From positions 1 through 6,413 of the forward strand of contig DKGK01000015.1 in NCBI GenBank assembly GCA_002453265.1: DNA of 6,413 nt. The letters run 5' to 3'. The notes beneath the pieces were generated by a model that searched no databases, had not been told where the DNA came from, and saw only the letters and a list, made by a program, of their open reading frames with translations. Each line of letters begins with the position of its first letter. Position 1 is the stretch's first letter. This DNA comes from Flavobacteriales bacterium UBA6772. GTDB lineage: Bacteria > Bacteroidota > Bacteroidia > Flavobacteriales > UBA7430. The position numbers and the translations under genes are program-made. Below are positions 1 to 6,413 of this stretch, in pieces.

Positions 1-321
1 AACTTCCATAGCTCCTAAAACAGTTAACTGTACATGTTTACCACGAATCATAGCAAAACTTGTAGCCGAATCGAAATATACAGCTCCATCTAAGGCAGTA
101 ATTGTTTGTTTACCGGCATTAATTAAGTCTGCATCTTCTTCTCCCTCAAAAGGAAAAGCACCCATTCCTAAAATCCCATTTTCGGACTGGAATTCTACCG
201 AAATCCCTTCAGGAATATAATTAGCGACTAGTGTAGGAATCCCAATTCCTAGGTTTACATAAGTATTATCTTCTAGCTCTTGAGCTATACGTTTTGCAAT
301 TCCGATTTTGTCAAGCGCCAT
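1..321 (-). CDS. scoB: 3-oxoacid (succinyl-CoA:acetoacetate) CoA-transferase subunit B, N-terminal part, cut by window edge
   Basis: This is the beta subunit of a family I CoA transferase, which with ScoA moves CoA between succinate or acetate and a 3-ketoacid such as acetoacetate in the cytoplasm. My translation from the ATG at 321-319 runs 107 codons without a stop to the window edge, about half of the usual ~215-220 residues. It opens MALDKIGIAKRIAQEL, followed by VNLGIGIPTLVANYIP (22-37) and the family active-site motif SENGILGMG. The Glu of that motif (E47) matches the catalytic glutamate that forms the glutamyl-CoA thioester in this family. DLINAGKQT and the FDSATSFAMIRG stretch are also typical. 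The ATG follows the scoA TAA by one base, and a purine-rich AGAAAGAAA lies inside the end of scoA, so the two are probably translationally coupled. The family is clear. The exact acyl donor (succinyl-CoA, acetyl-CoA or butyryl-CoA) cannot be read from this part, so the symbol is by similarity. Confidence 0.93.
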   Translation of the reverse strand, partial: MALDKIGIAKRIAQELEDNTYVNLGIGIPTLVANYIPEGISVEFQSENGILGMGAFPFEGEEDADLINAGKQTITALDGAVYFDSATSFAMIRGKHVQLTVLGAMEV

Positions 322-322
322 A

Positions 323-1021
323 TTATTTCTTTCTGATAGTTAATTGCTCAATTCTTTTCTCAAATCGATCTCCTTGAAAAATTCTTTGAACAAATATACC
401 TGGTGTGTGTATTTCATTTGGATTTAACTGTCCAGCAGGAACAAGTTCTTCTACTTCGGCAACAGTAATCGTACCCGCCATAGCCATTAAAGGATTAAAG
501 TTTTTTGCAGTTGCTTTAAAAATTAAATTCCCTGCAGTATCTCCTTTCCATGCTTTAACAATAGCAAAATCTGCTGTTAAAGCAGATTCTAAAATATGTG
601 GTTTTCCATTAAATTCTCTTACTTCTTTACCTTCGGCAACTTCTGTTCCGAAACCAGCAGGTGTGAAAAATGCGGGTATTCCTGCACCTCCAGCTCTACA
701 TCGTTCTGCCAATGAACCTTGAGGAATTAAATCTACCTCTAATTCGCCGCTTAACATCTGACGTTCAAACTCATCGTTCTCGCCAACGTAAGAAGAAATC
801 ATTTTCTTGATCTGTTTTTCTTGTAATAATAAGCCCAAACCAAAATCATCTACTCCTGCATTATTAGAAATACAAGTGAGATCTTTTGTGCCTTTTTTCA
901 CTAGTTCAGCAATACTATTTTCGGGAATACCACAAAGACCAAAACCACCTAACATTAAGGTCATTCCATCTTTCACTCCTTCGAGAGCTTCTTTTACGTT
1001 GGAAACTACTTTATTTATCAT
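323..1021 (-). CDS. scoA: 3-oxoacid (succinyl-CoA:acetoacetate) CoA-transferase subunit A
   Basis: This is the alpha subunit of the family I CoA transferase and the partner of the ScoB encoded directly downstream. The complex activates acetoacetate or a related ketoacid with CoA from succinyl-CoA, linking ketone-type substrates to acetyl-CoA. At 232 residues it is the usual full length. The alpha-subunit signature is present as DGMTLMLGGFGLCGIP (18-33), with the GGF and G-x-P positions expected for the type 1 CoA-transferase pattern. It is followed by ISNNAGVDDFGLG (51-63) and a glycine-rich GGAGIPAFFTPAGFGT stretch near 111-126. The start is the ATG at 1021-1019, 51 nt after the penicillin-binding protein stop. 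The leader holds only a weak purine run (TAGAAG) next to the ATG. It ends with TAA one base before scoB. An AtoD-type acetate CoA-transferase is the main alternative; the GGFGLCGIPE wording favours the succinyl-CoA:3-ketoacid branch. Confidence 0.95.
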   Translation of the reverse strand: MINKVVSNVKEALEGVKDGMTLMLGGFGLCGIPENSIAELVKKGTKDLTCISNNAGVDDFGLGLLLQEKQIKKMISSYVGENDEFERQMLSGELEVDLIPQGSLAERCRAGGAGIPAFFTPAGFGTEVAEGKEVREFNGKPHILESALTADFAIVKAWKGDTAGNLIFKATAKNFNPLMAMAGTITVAEVEELVPAGQLNPNEIHTPGIFVQRIFQGDRFEKRIEQLTIRKK

Positions 1022-1032
1022 CTTCTATAATT

Positions 1033-1040
1033 TAAAACTA
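1033..1040 (-). promoter_or_regulatory. Weak candidate Bacteroidota -7 box ahead of scoA
   Basis: In the 51-nt gap between the PBP stop and the scoA ATG, the minus strand reads TAGTTTTA. This matches the Bacteroidota -7 consensus TAnnTTTG at all fixed positions but the last. No clear TTG -33 element lies at the expected distance upstream. In such AT-rich DNA a near match is expected by chance, so this is only a hint that scoAB may have its own promoter. Confidence 0.2.
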
Positions 1041-1072
1041 TTCTAGTCACTAAAATTAATGAATTGATCGAA

Positions 1073-3337
1073 TTAAAATTCTTCGTTATCAGAATCTTCA
1101 TCAAAATCGAGTTTTACTTTATCGAACATACTACAATCTAATTCAATAGATAGTTCGTTTGGTTTTTCAAAATCTGACTTAGAAATCCCTAAATCTGTAT
1201 CCTTATAAACTCTTGTCATATACTCAGCCCAAATAGGTAAAGCCATATTAGCTCCTTGCCCTAAAGTGATGGTTCTAAAGTGAACGGATCTATCTTCTGC
1301 ACCTGTCCAAACTCCAGTAACTAAATTAGGTACTACGCCCATAAACCAACCATCAGATTGGTTTTGTGTAGTTCCAGTTTTACCGGCAATTTGATTTTTA
1401 AATCCATATTTCCAACGCAATCGAACTCCCGAACCTTTGGTAGTTACTCCCTGCATAAGGTTTAGCATTACGTAAGCTTTTTCCTTGTTAAGCACCTCTT
1501 TTGTTATTGGGCTGAAATCTTCTAAAACAACACCGTTTTTATCTTCTATTCTATTTAAAAATATAGGTGTGGTATAAACGCCTTGATTCGCAAAAGTTCC
1601 ATAAGCACCCACCATTTCGTAAACTGAAACATCGGGTGTGCCCAAACAAATTGAAGGTACTGCAGGAATGGAGCTTTTTAAGCCCATGGCTCTAGCCAGT
1701 TTCCTAACTTTTCGAGGACCTACTTGTTTCATTAAATAAGCAGTAATGGTATTTACAGATTGAGCAAGAGCATCTTTTAAATTGAGTTCTCCACCATAGG
1801 TTTCACCAGAATTTCTCGGTATCCAATCTTCTTCTAAGCCCCAAGATTCTTTTTCGAAAATCACCTGCACATTGGGCACTGTCATACACGGCGAATAATT
1901 ATGCTGGTCTATTGCTGTTGCATAAACAAAAGGTTTAAAAGTTGAACCTACTTGTCTTTTAGCATCTTTTACATGGTCGTATTGAAAATAATGATGGTCT
2001 ATTCCGCCTACCCAAGCTTTAATAAAACCGGTTTGCGGATCCATCGACATCATCCCTGTTTGCAGTATAGACTTATAATATAAAATGGAATCCATAGGAG
2101 AAAGAAGTGTATCCACTCCCCCATTCCAAGTAAATACATTCATTTTTGTTGGCGCATCAAAAGCATCTTTCACTTCTTGCTTACTTGCTTTTCTTTTGCG
2201 TAATAACCGATAACGCTCAGACCTCTTCATTGCAGTCATCATTAGTGTGTCAACCTGTCCAGATCGTAGCTCTTTATCAAATGGAGTGTTTACATAATCC
2301 TTTCCTGTACCATCCCAATGATCGTTAAATTGCTTTTGTAAATCAGACATATGGGTAATCACAGCTTCCTCTGCGTATTTTTGCATTCTGGAGTCTATGG
2401 TGGTATAAATTTTTAAACCATCAGCGTAAATATTGTAATCAGTTCCGTCAGGTCTTTTATACTCTTTTACCCAAGATTTCATGTACTTTCTAAGATGTTC
2501 TCTGAAATAAGTAGCTGAGCCATCGTTATGGTTGGTACGTTTAAAATCAAGCTCAATTGGGAGTGTAACTAAAGAATCTCTTTCCCATTGTTCAATAACT
2601 CCATTGCGATACATCTGACCCAAAACTATATTTCGCCTATTAAACGAGTTTTCTGGAAACTTAGTAGGATGCGGATTGTATAAGGAAGGATTTTTTGCCA
2701 TCCCTACCAAAACTGCAGCTTGTTCAATAGTAAGTTTGTCGGGAGTAGTATTAAAGTATATTTTAGCGGCAGACTTTACTCCTACTGCCAAATACAAGAA
2801 ATCGAACTTGTTAAAATACATGGTCAAGATTTCGTCTTTCGTAAAATTTCTTTCTAAACGAACCGAGATAACCCATTCCTTAAACTTTTGTTTTACACGT
2901 TCCACTTTAGAACTAGAAACGTTGGTAAAAAGCATTTTCGACAACTGCTGTGTTATAGTAGAACCACCTCCAGAACTTCTTCCGGTTAATGCACCAACAA
3001 TTGCTCTTGCTAGAGATTTAGCATCTATTGCAGAGTGCTCTCTAAAACGCTCATCTTCGGTAGAAATAAGGGCATTTACTAGATGCGGAGAAAGCTGATC
3101 GTAAGTAACAGGAGAGCGGTTTTCGTAAAAAAACTTTCCCAAAAGAACTCCATCAGAAGCATAAATTTCGGTAGCTAAATTTTGCTTCGGATTCTCTAAC
3201 TCTTCAAAGGAAGGAAGAGGCCCAAACCAACCCATTGAGGCAAACCATACACCTCCAGCAATTCCTAATACGGGTGCTAAAACTCCAATCCAAAACAGAC
3301 GGATAAACAAAGTCGTAAGTTTCTTTTTAATATCCAT
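1073..3337 (-). CDS. mrcA: Class A penicillin-binding protein 1A (peptidoglycan glycosyltransferase / DD-transpeptidase)
   Basis: This bifunctional inner-membrane enzyme polymerises lipid II into glycan strands and cross-links them in the periplasm. At 754 residues it has the usual class A PBP size. A short basic cytoplasmic start (MDIKKK) precedes one membrane anchor at about 10-33. The GT51 glycosyltransferase domain follows (about 50-230): EDERFREH holds the likely catalytic E94, GGGSTITQQLSK lies at 123-134, KFKEWVISVRLE has the second glutamate E154, and KDEILTMYFNKF comes next. The transpeptidase part begins near YTTIDSRMQKYAEEAV (311-326), is interrupted by about 100 residues resembling the OB-like insert of PBP1A, and resumes at MMSMDPQTG (429). 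It has the SxxK motif at S465-TFK468, SVN at 527-529 and KTGT at 653-656, so it should be active and beta-lactam binding. The C-terminus is acidic (DFDEDSDNEEF). The ATG directly abuts the gldH stop (TAAATG), indicating translational coupling. The symbol follows the PBP1A family name; orthology to E. coli mrcA is not shown. Confidence 0.95.
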   Translation of the reverse strand: MDIKKKLTTLFIRLFWIGVLAPVLGIAGGVWFASMGWFGPLPSFEELENPKQNLATEIYASDGVLLGKFFYENRSPVTYDQLSPHLVNALISTEDERFREHSAIDAKSLARAIVGALTGRSSGGGSTITQQLSKMLFTNVSSSKVERVKQKFKEWVISVRLERNFTKDEILTMYFNKFDFLYLAVGVKSAAKIYFNTTPDKLTIEQAAVLVGMAKNPSLYNPHPTKFPENSFNRRNIVLGQMYRNGVIEQWERDSLVTLPIELDFKRTNHNDGSATYFREHLRKYMKSWVKEYKRPDGTDYNIYADGLKIYTTIDSRMQKYAEEAVITHMSDLQKQFNDHWDGTGKDYVNTPFDKELRSGQVDTLMMTAMKRSERYRLLRKRKASKQEVKDAFDAPTKMNVFTWNGGVDTLLSPMDSILYYKSILQTGMMSMDPQTGFIKAWVGGIDHHYFQYDHVKDAKRQVGSTFKPFVYATAIDQHNYSPCMTVPNVQVIFEKESWGLEEDWIPRNSGETYGGELNLKDALAQSVNTITAYLMKQVGPRKVRKLARAMGLKSSIPAVPSICLGTPDVSVYEMVGAYGTFANQGVYTTPIFLNRIEDKNGVVLEDFSPITKEVLNKEKAYVMLNLMQGVTTKGSGVRLRWKYGFKNQIAGKTGTTQNQSDGWFMGVVPNLVTGVWTGAEDRSVHFRTITLGQGANMALPIWAEYMTRVYKDTDLGISKSDFEKPNELSIELDCSMFDKVKLDFDEDSDNEEF

Positions 3338-3811
3338 TTAATTTACACTTTCTATTCTTAGGCCAATATCTTCTAATCCCATAAGCACATTGTTGCGCAT
3401 TCCGTGGGTAATTTTAAATGTATAAATTCCCTCTTCCATTACTTGAGATTCTTTGTACTTAAATAGATTGCTTTTTATAGCTCCTACACCAGCACCTTTC
3501 CATTTACCATTAGGTTCGGCTACTAAGTACTGTAAGGTATCTATTTGTTTTTGTCCTAGCGGATTTTCTATTTCAACAAACAAGAATACATTTGAAAATA
3601 AATACTCATTGTTGTTTCTCAAACCTATTAAATAATTAGAAGCTTGAGTTTGCTGAGCAGCCATTTCAACCTCAAAAACTAAAGTATCGGTAAGAAGCCA
3701 TCCATCAGAGTTAATCGGTAAATACGCATCGTAAACCTTATTACTATCGCAAGAAACAATACTTATAAGCGTAAATAAAAACGCAATACTATTCAGTTTT
3801 ATTAGCTTCAT
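3338..3811 (-). CDS. gldH: Gliding motility lipoprotein GldH
   Basis: GldH is a lipoprotein required for gliding in flavobacteria; its loss is known to abolish gliding, though its biochemical role is not defined. The 157-residue product begins with a lipoprotein signal peptide: MKLIKL, a hydrophobic core (about 8-19) and a lipobox IVSC with the lipidated Cys at position 21. The mature protein starts CDSNKVYDAYLPI, continues with a DTLVFEVEM strand (42-50), and ends with GMRNNVLMGLEDIGLRIE (137-154). These are the wording and size I associate with GldH. No enzyme motif is visible. The start ATG lies inside the end of ricT (23-nt overlap in another frame), and the stop touches the ATG of the PBP, so expression is likely tied to both neighbours. 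Sequence similarity in this family is modest, so the name rests on the lipobox, the length, the conserved C-terminal segment and the gene order. No other start gives a signal peptide. Confidence 0.88.
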   Translation of the reverse strand: MKLIKLNSIAFLFTLISIVSCDSNKVYDAYLPINSDGWLLTDTLVFEVEMAAQQTQASNYLIGLRNNNEYLFSNVFLFVEIENPLGQKQIDTLQYLVAEPNGKWKGAGVGAIKSNLFKYKESQVMEEGIYTFKITHGMRNNVLMGLEDIGLRIESVN

Positions 3812-5195
3812 TATTTTTGTTTGATGCTGCTTGATTTTCGTTAGGTTTTAATAATCTTCTTTGTCTTGAAGGTCTGCGTTTTGGCTTTTCTACTAAAGAC
3901 TTTTTCTGAGGATTAGTAGCATTTGCTGCCTGTTGCTTTGGTTTATTTGGTCTTGGCGTAGGCTTAGCCAATACACCTTGTTTTACTCCAGGCTTGGCAG
4001 CGGGTTTTACTCCCGTTTCGTTTTGCTTTTGATTGGCTTGTACCTTGTGCTTATTCGAATTATTTCTATTTGGACGCTTTTTATTAGTCGGACGTTTTGG
4101 ACCTGCACTTTTATCAAAACGAGTGATACTGTCTTGTCCAACAACATTTTCGTAATCTGGCTTAGCCACTTCAATATAAGCTTGAATATACATCTCCAGA
4201 GACTCAGGTAATTTCTCTTGTTTATTAAGCTCAATAATTTCTTGAACCTTATCTAAATTTAGTTCAATAAATTTAGAGGGATCACTACGGTATGAATACC
4301 AAGCTTTACGACGGAATATGTCCATTTTTTGTTGAAATGCATCTCCTTTCTTCGTTTTCAACTTCAGATTAGTATCAGGAAAATCTTTAAGTGCTTCCAC
4401 ATACATATCTAACTCATAGTTTAAACAACACTTTAACTTACCACATTGTCCTGCTAACTTCTGAGGATTTAAAGATAACTGTTGGTAACGAGCGGCACTA
4501 GTACTAACCGATCTAAAATCGTTTAACCAAGTACTACAACACAATTCTCTACCACAAGAGCCAATACCACCCATACGCTGAGCTTCTTGTCTACTTCCAA
4601 TTTGACGCATTTCTATACGAACCTTAAATTCGTCAGCCATTAACTTTATGAGTTCTCTAAAATCTACACGTCCTTCGGAAGTATAATAAAATACTGCTTT
4701 TATATTATCGCCCTGAAACTCTACATCTCCAATTTTCATGTCTAATTTTAGAGTAGATGCAATTTCTCTGGCCTTATACATGGCAGGAGTTTCTCGCTCT
4801 CTAGCTAAAACCCATTTCTCAATATCCGATTCCGAGGCGTGTCGGTATAAAACCTTTACTTGCTCGCCGTCTTCCTTAATTTTCTTTTTACGCATTTGCA
4901 ATCGCACCAATTCTCCTTTAAGAGAAACAACACCAATATCGTGTCCAGGACTTCCTTCTACCGCAACGGTATCGCCCATTTGAACACTTAGCTCATGCTT
5001 GTTTAGAAAAAACTCTTTACGTCCATTTTTAAAACGGACTTCAATTATATTGAAAGGTTCCTGACCGGAAGGTAAACTCATATTAGAAAGCCAGTTGAAT
5101 ACAGGCATTTTACCACAATTTCCAGTACTACATGATCCTTTACTTTGACAACCTGGGGGAGTACCCGCAGTTGTTGAACAGTTCGTACACGCCAT
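3789..5195 (-). CDS. ricT: PSP1-domain protein, RicT/YaaT family, with Cys-rich N-terminus and basic C-terminal tail
   Basis: This belongs to the PSP1 C-terminal domain family, to which Bacillus subtilis RicT (YaaT) belongs. There RicT works with RicA and RicF in an Fe-S containing complex that affects RNase Y-dependent mRNA maturation, competence, sporulation and biofilm. The role in Bacteroidota is not established. The core spans about 48-300: FNIIEVRFKNGRKEFFL (48-64), the VEFQGDNIKAVFYYTSEGRVDFRELI region (about 158-183), RIEMRQIGSRQEAQRMGGIGSCGRELCC (about 193-220), then SLNPQKLAGQCGKLKCCLNYE (241-261). The conserved cysteines are C214, C219, C220, C251, C256 and C257. Two additions make it 468 residues against about 275 in Bacillus: an N-terminal stretch with C3, C6, C16, C22 and C27, and a K/P/N/Q/R-rich tail from about 363 with roughly 28 Lys/Arg against 5 acidic residues. 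It starts 13 nt after holB without a recognisable Shine-Dalgarno (A-rich leader) and overlaps gldH by 23 nt. The family is certain; the function here is inferred. Confidence 0.92.
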   Translation of the reverse strand: MACTNCSTTAGTPPGCQSKGSCSTGNCGKMPVFNWLSNMSLPSGQEPFNIIEVRFKNGRKEFFLNKHELSVQMGDTVAVEGSPGHDIGVVSLKGELVRLQMRKKKIKEDGEQVKVLYRHASESDIEKWVLARERETPAMYKAREIASTLKLDMKIGDVEFQGDNIKAVFYYTSEGRVDFRELIKLMADEFKVRIEMRQIGSRQEAQRMGGIGSCGRELCCSTWLNDFRSVSTSAARYQQLSLNPQKLAGQCGKLKCCLNYELDMYVEALKDFPDTNLKLKTKKGDAFQQKMDIFRRKAWYSYRSDPSKFIELNLDKVQEIIELNKQEKLPESLEMYIQAYIEVAKPDYENVVGQDSITRFDKSAGPKRPTNKKRPNRNNSNKHKVQANQKQNETGVKPAAKPGVKQGVLAKPTPRPNKPKQQAANATNPQKKSLVEKPKRRPSRQRRLLKPNENQAASNKNNEANKTE

Positions 5196-5208
5196 TTTTA
5201 TGTTTTTA

Positions 5209-6369
5209 TCAGACCGGAGTCTGTTTTAATTTTTTATGGAGCAATCGAGCAATTTTAAAAGAAGCATCTAAGAATAATATCTTAGAATTAGCATTTCTTT
5301 CAATATGCAATTGAGCCATATTGAGCTCCTCTATTATTTCCATACAGTTTTCTGCATGTATAAAAGGAGCAAATTTTTCCATGGTGAAGTTCTGACCGCC
5401 TACATTCATTTTCATCATAGCGGCAACACCATAGTTTTTTAATAATGCATCTCGCATTACATTGGATGCATACAGAAGAAAACTCTTTTGATTTTCCCTT
5501 CCTGCTTTAGCCATTGTTTCGGACCACTGCACCAATTTATCTATGTCTTTTACTTGTAAGGCGCTAAAACATAAGCGCATCCATTTTACAAAATGCAAGG
5601 AATTCTCTTCAGCATCTTGAGATTGCTCAGCTAATTTGAGGGCCTCATTGATATTACCCTCTACTAAAGCCGAAATCATTTGAGCCTTTTCCTCCGTTAC
5701 ACCGCGATTTATCAAATATTCAGTTACCTCTGCATCAGAATAGCGTGGCACCTTAAATAATTGCGTTCGAGATAAAACAGTTGCCAACATATTTTCTTCG
5801 CTTTCTGCAACAAGCAAAAAGAGTGTTTTATGTGGAGGCTCTTCAATAATTTTTAATAATTTATTGGCTGCTTGAACATTCATTTTTTCAGGCATCCAAA
5901 TAAGCATAATCTTGGTTTCACTTTCGTAAGGCTTTAAGCTCAAATCTTTTACAATATGAGTGCTCTCTTCCACAGAGATAAATCCTTGTTTATTTTCGAC
6001 ACCAATATACTTAATCCAATCGAATAGAGAAAAATACGCATTCTCTTTTAATAAGGCTCTCCATTCTGTTAAAAAATTCTTGCTAATTGGTTTAGCTTTA
6101 ACGGAAGGCGTTGTAGCAACAGGAAAAACAAAATGTAAATCGGGATGTGTAAATTTCAAATGCTTAACACAAGAAAGGCATTTCCCACACGCATCATCTT
6201 GTTGCTTATTAGTACAGCTTATAAACTGAGCAAAGCCTAATGCTAAAGCCAAATTTCCAGAACCATGTGAACCCAAAAATAACTGTGCATGAGGCACACG
6301 CTCTTCGCGTACCATTTGCATTAGTAATTGCTTACTCTTTTGTTGTCCTTGAAGCTGGTTAAATAACAT
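5209..6369 (-). CDS. holB: DNA polymerase III subunit delta' (clamp loader)
   Basis: This is the delta-prime subunit of the clamp-loader complex, which with delta and tau/gamma loads the beta sliding clamp on primed DNA. At 386 residues it is slightly longer than the E. coli subunit (334). The AAA+ module occupies about 1-210. The P-loop position reads GSHGSGNL (33-40), with Asn instead of the Walker A lysine. This fits delta-prime being a non-ATPase stator. The zinc-binding cysteines are C52, C61, C64 and C67, the same 9-3-3 spacing as in E. coli. LLKIIEEPP (171-179) matches the E. coli LLKTLEEPP block, and the sensor-1 arginine lies in SRTQ (200-203), a variant of SRC. Residues beyond about 210 should form the lid and collar domain. 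The ATG at 6369-6367 was chosen because it gives MLFNQLQGQQKSKQLL, the normal delta-prime opening. It is probably the first gene of the cluster, preceded closely by a TAnnTTTG box, and ricT begins 13 nt after its TGA. Confidence 0.95.
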   Translation of the reverse strand: MLFNQLQGQQKSKQLLMQMVREERVPHAQLFLGSHGSGNLALALGFAQFISCTNKQQDDACGKCLSCVKHLKFTHPDLHFVFPVATTPSVKAKPISKNFLTEWRALLKENAYFSLFDWIKYIGVENKQGFISVEESTHIVKDLSLKPYESETKIMLIWMPEKMNVQAANKLLKIIEEPPHKTLFLLVAESEENMLATVLSRTQLFKVPRYSDAEVTEYLINRGVTEEKAQMISALVEGNINEALKLAEQSQDAEENSLHFVKWMRLCFSALQVKDIDKLVQWSETMAKAGRENQKSFLLYASNVMRDALLKNYGVAAMMKMNVGGQNFTMEKFAPFIHAENCMEIIEELNMAQLHIERNANSKILFLDASFKIARLLHKKLKQTPV

Positions 6370-6373
6370 CCTT

Positions 6374-6381
6374 CAAAGATA
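6374..6381 (-). promoter_or_regulatory. Candidate Bacteroidota -7 promoter box (TATCTTTG) for the holB operon
   Basis: The minus strand reads TATCTTTG, an exact match to the Bacteroidota housekeeping sigma -7 consensus TAnnTTTG, ending only 4 nt before the holB ATG (spacer AAGG). The -33 TTG element is not evident about 19-21 nt further upstream; the closest is ATG in an AT-rich run. If the box is real, transcription would start at or very near the ATG, giving a leaderless or nearly leaderless mRNA. Alternatively the match is fortuitous and the true promoter lies beyond the window edge. Confidence 0.45.
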
Positions 6382-6413
6382 CACTTTGCTATGAATTTTC
6401 ATCTATTCTTTAA

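Noticed and set aside
405..722. Open frame of 105 codons on the plus strand
   Set aside because: It lies wholly antisense to scoA, whose frame carries clear family motifs; the translated product shows no recognisable domain.
807..1046. Plus-strand open frame of 79 codons antisense to the start of scoA
   Set aside because: It is a shadow of the scoA N-terminus, with no motif and no supporting start context.
1041..1055. Possible terminator hairpin after the PBP (TTTTAG, loop TGA, CTAGAA)
   Set aside because: The stem is 6 bp, AT-rich and includes a G-U pair, and no U-run follows directly; it is too weak to call.
2676..3098. Plus-strand open frame of 140 codons
   Set aside because: It is antisense to the GT51 domain of the PBP and has no recognisable motif; the conserved PBP frame explains this stretch.
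3933..4211. Plus-strand frame rich in aromatic and hydrophobic residues, looking like a small membrane protein
   Set aside because: Hydrophobicity here is the antisense image of the Lys/Asn/Gln-rich ricT tail, a known artefact.
4007..4234. Minus-strand open frame of 75 codons within ricT
   Set aside because: It is an alternative frame of the ricT C-terminal region, where low-complexity Lys/Asn-rich codons readily give spurious open frames.
5241..5265. Degenerate P-loop and SRT instead of SRC as signs of a decayed HolB
   Set aside because: Lack of the Walker A lysine is normal for delta-prime subunits, and the zinc cysteines and LLK-x-x-EEPP block are intact; the frame is full length, including its C-terminus here.
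5960..6229. Plus-strand open frame of 89 codons with several cysteines
   Set aside because: It is antisense to the zinc-binding N-terminal part of holB, which has a matching family motif pattern.
6391..6413. ATG on the plus strand opening a frame to the window edge, possibly a divergent gene
   Set aside because: Only seven codons (MNFHLFF) are visible, which cannot be told from chance in AT-rich intergenic DNA.

Overview
The window is AT-rich (roughly 37% GC by eye) and carries six protein-coding genes, all on the minus strand, packed almost without gaps. The content points to a gliding-type member of the Bacteroidota, most likely a flavobacterium-like lineage. The grounds are a GldH gliding-motility lipoprotein, a PSP1/RicT protein with the long extensions typical of this phylum, A-rich leaders without clear Shine-Dalgarno sequences, and a TAnnTTTG-type promoter box upstream of the first gene. 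Genus or species cannot be named from the sequence.

In transcription order (right to left) the layout is: a promoter-like box (about 6374-6381); holB, the DNA polymerase III delta-prime clamp-loader subunit (6369-5209); ricT, a PSP1-domain protein with a Cys-rich N-terminus and a basic low-complexity C-terminal tail (5195-3789); gldH (3811-3338); a class A bifunctional penicillin-binding protein (3337-1073); scoA (1021-323); and scoB (321 to the window edge, where it is cut off). Junctions are 13 nt, a 23-nt overlap, 0 nt, 51 nt and 1 nt, so holB-ricT-gldH-PBP looks like one transcription unit. scoAB is either its distal part or a separate unit starting in the 51-nt gap.

The genes cover replication (holB), possible RNA or Fe-S related regulation (ricT), gliding (gldH), peptidoglycan synthesis (PBP) and CoA transfer for ketoacid/acetoacetate metabolism (scoAB). 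They look like a housekeeping cluster, not one pathway. I found no mobile element, CRISPR array, RNA gene, phage or defence gene, and no gene-free stretch longer than 51 nt. I see no convincing new system. The points worth a second look are the RicT extensions, a possible leaderless start of holB, the tight coupling of gldH to ricT and the PBP, and small deviations in a glycosyltransferase motif.
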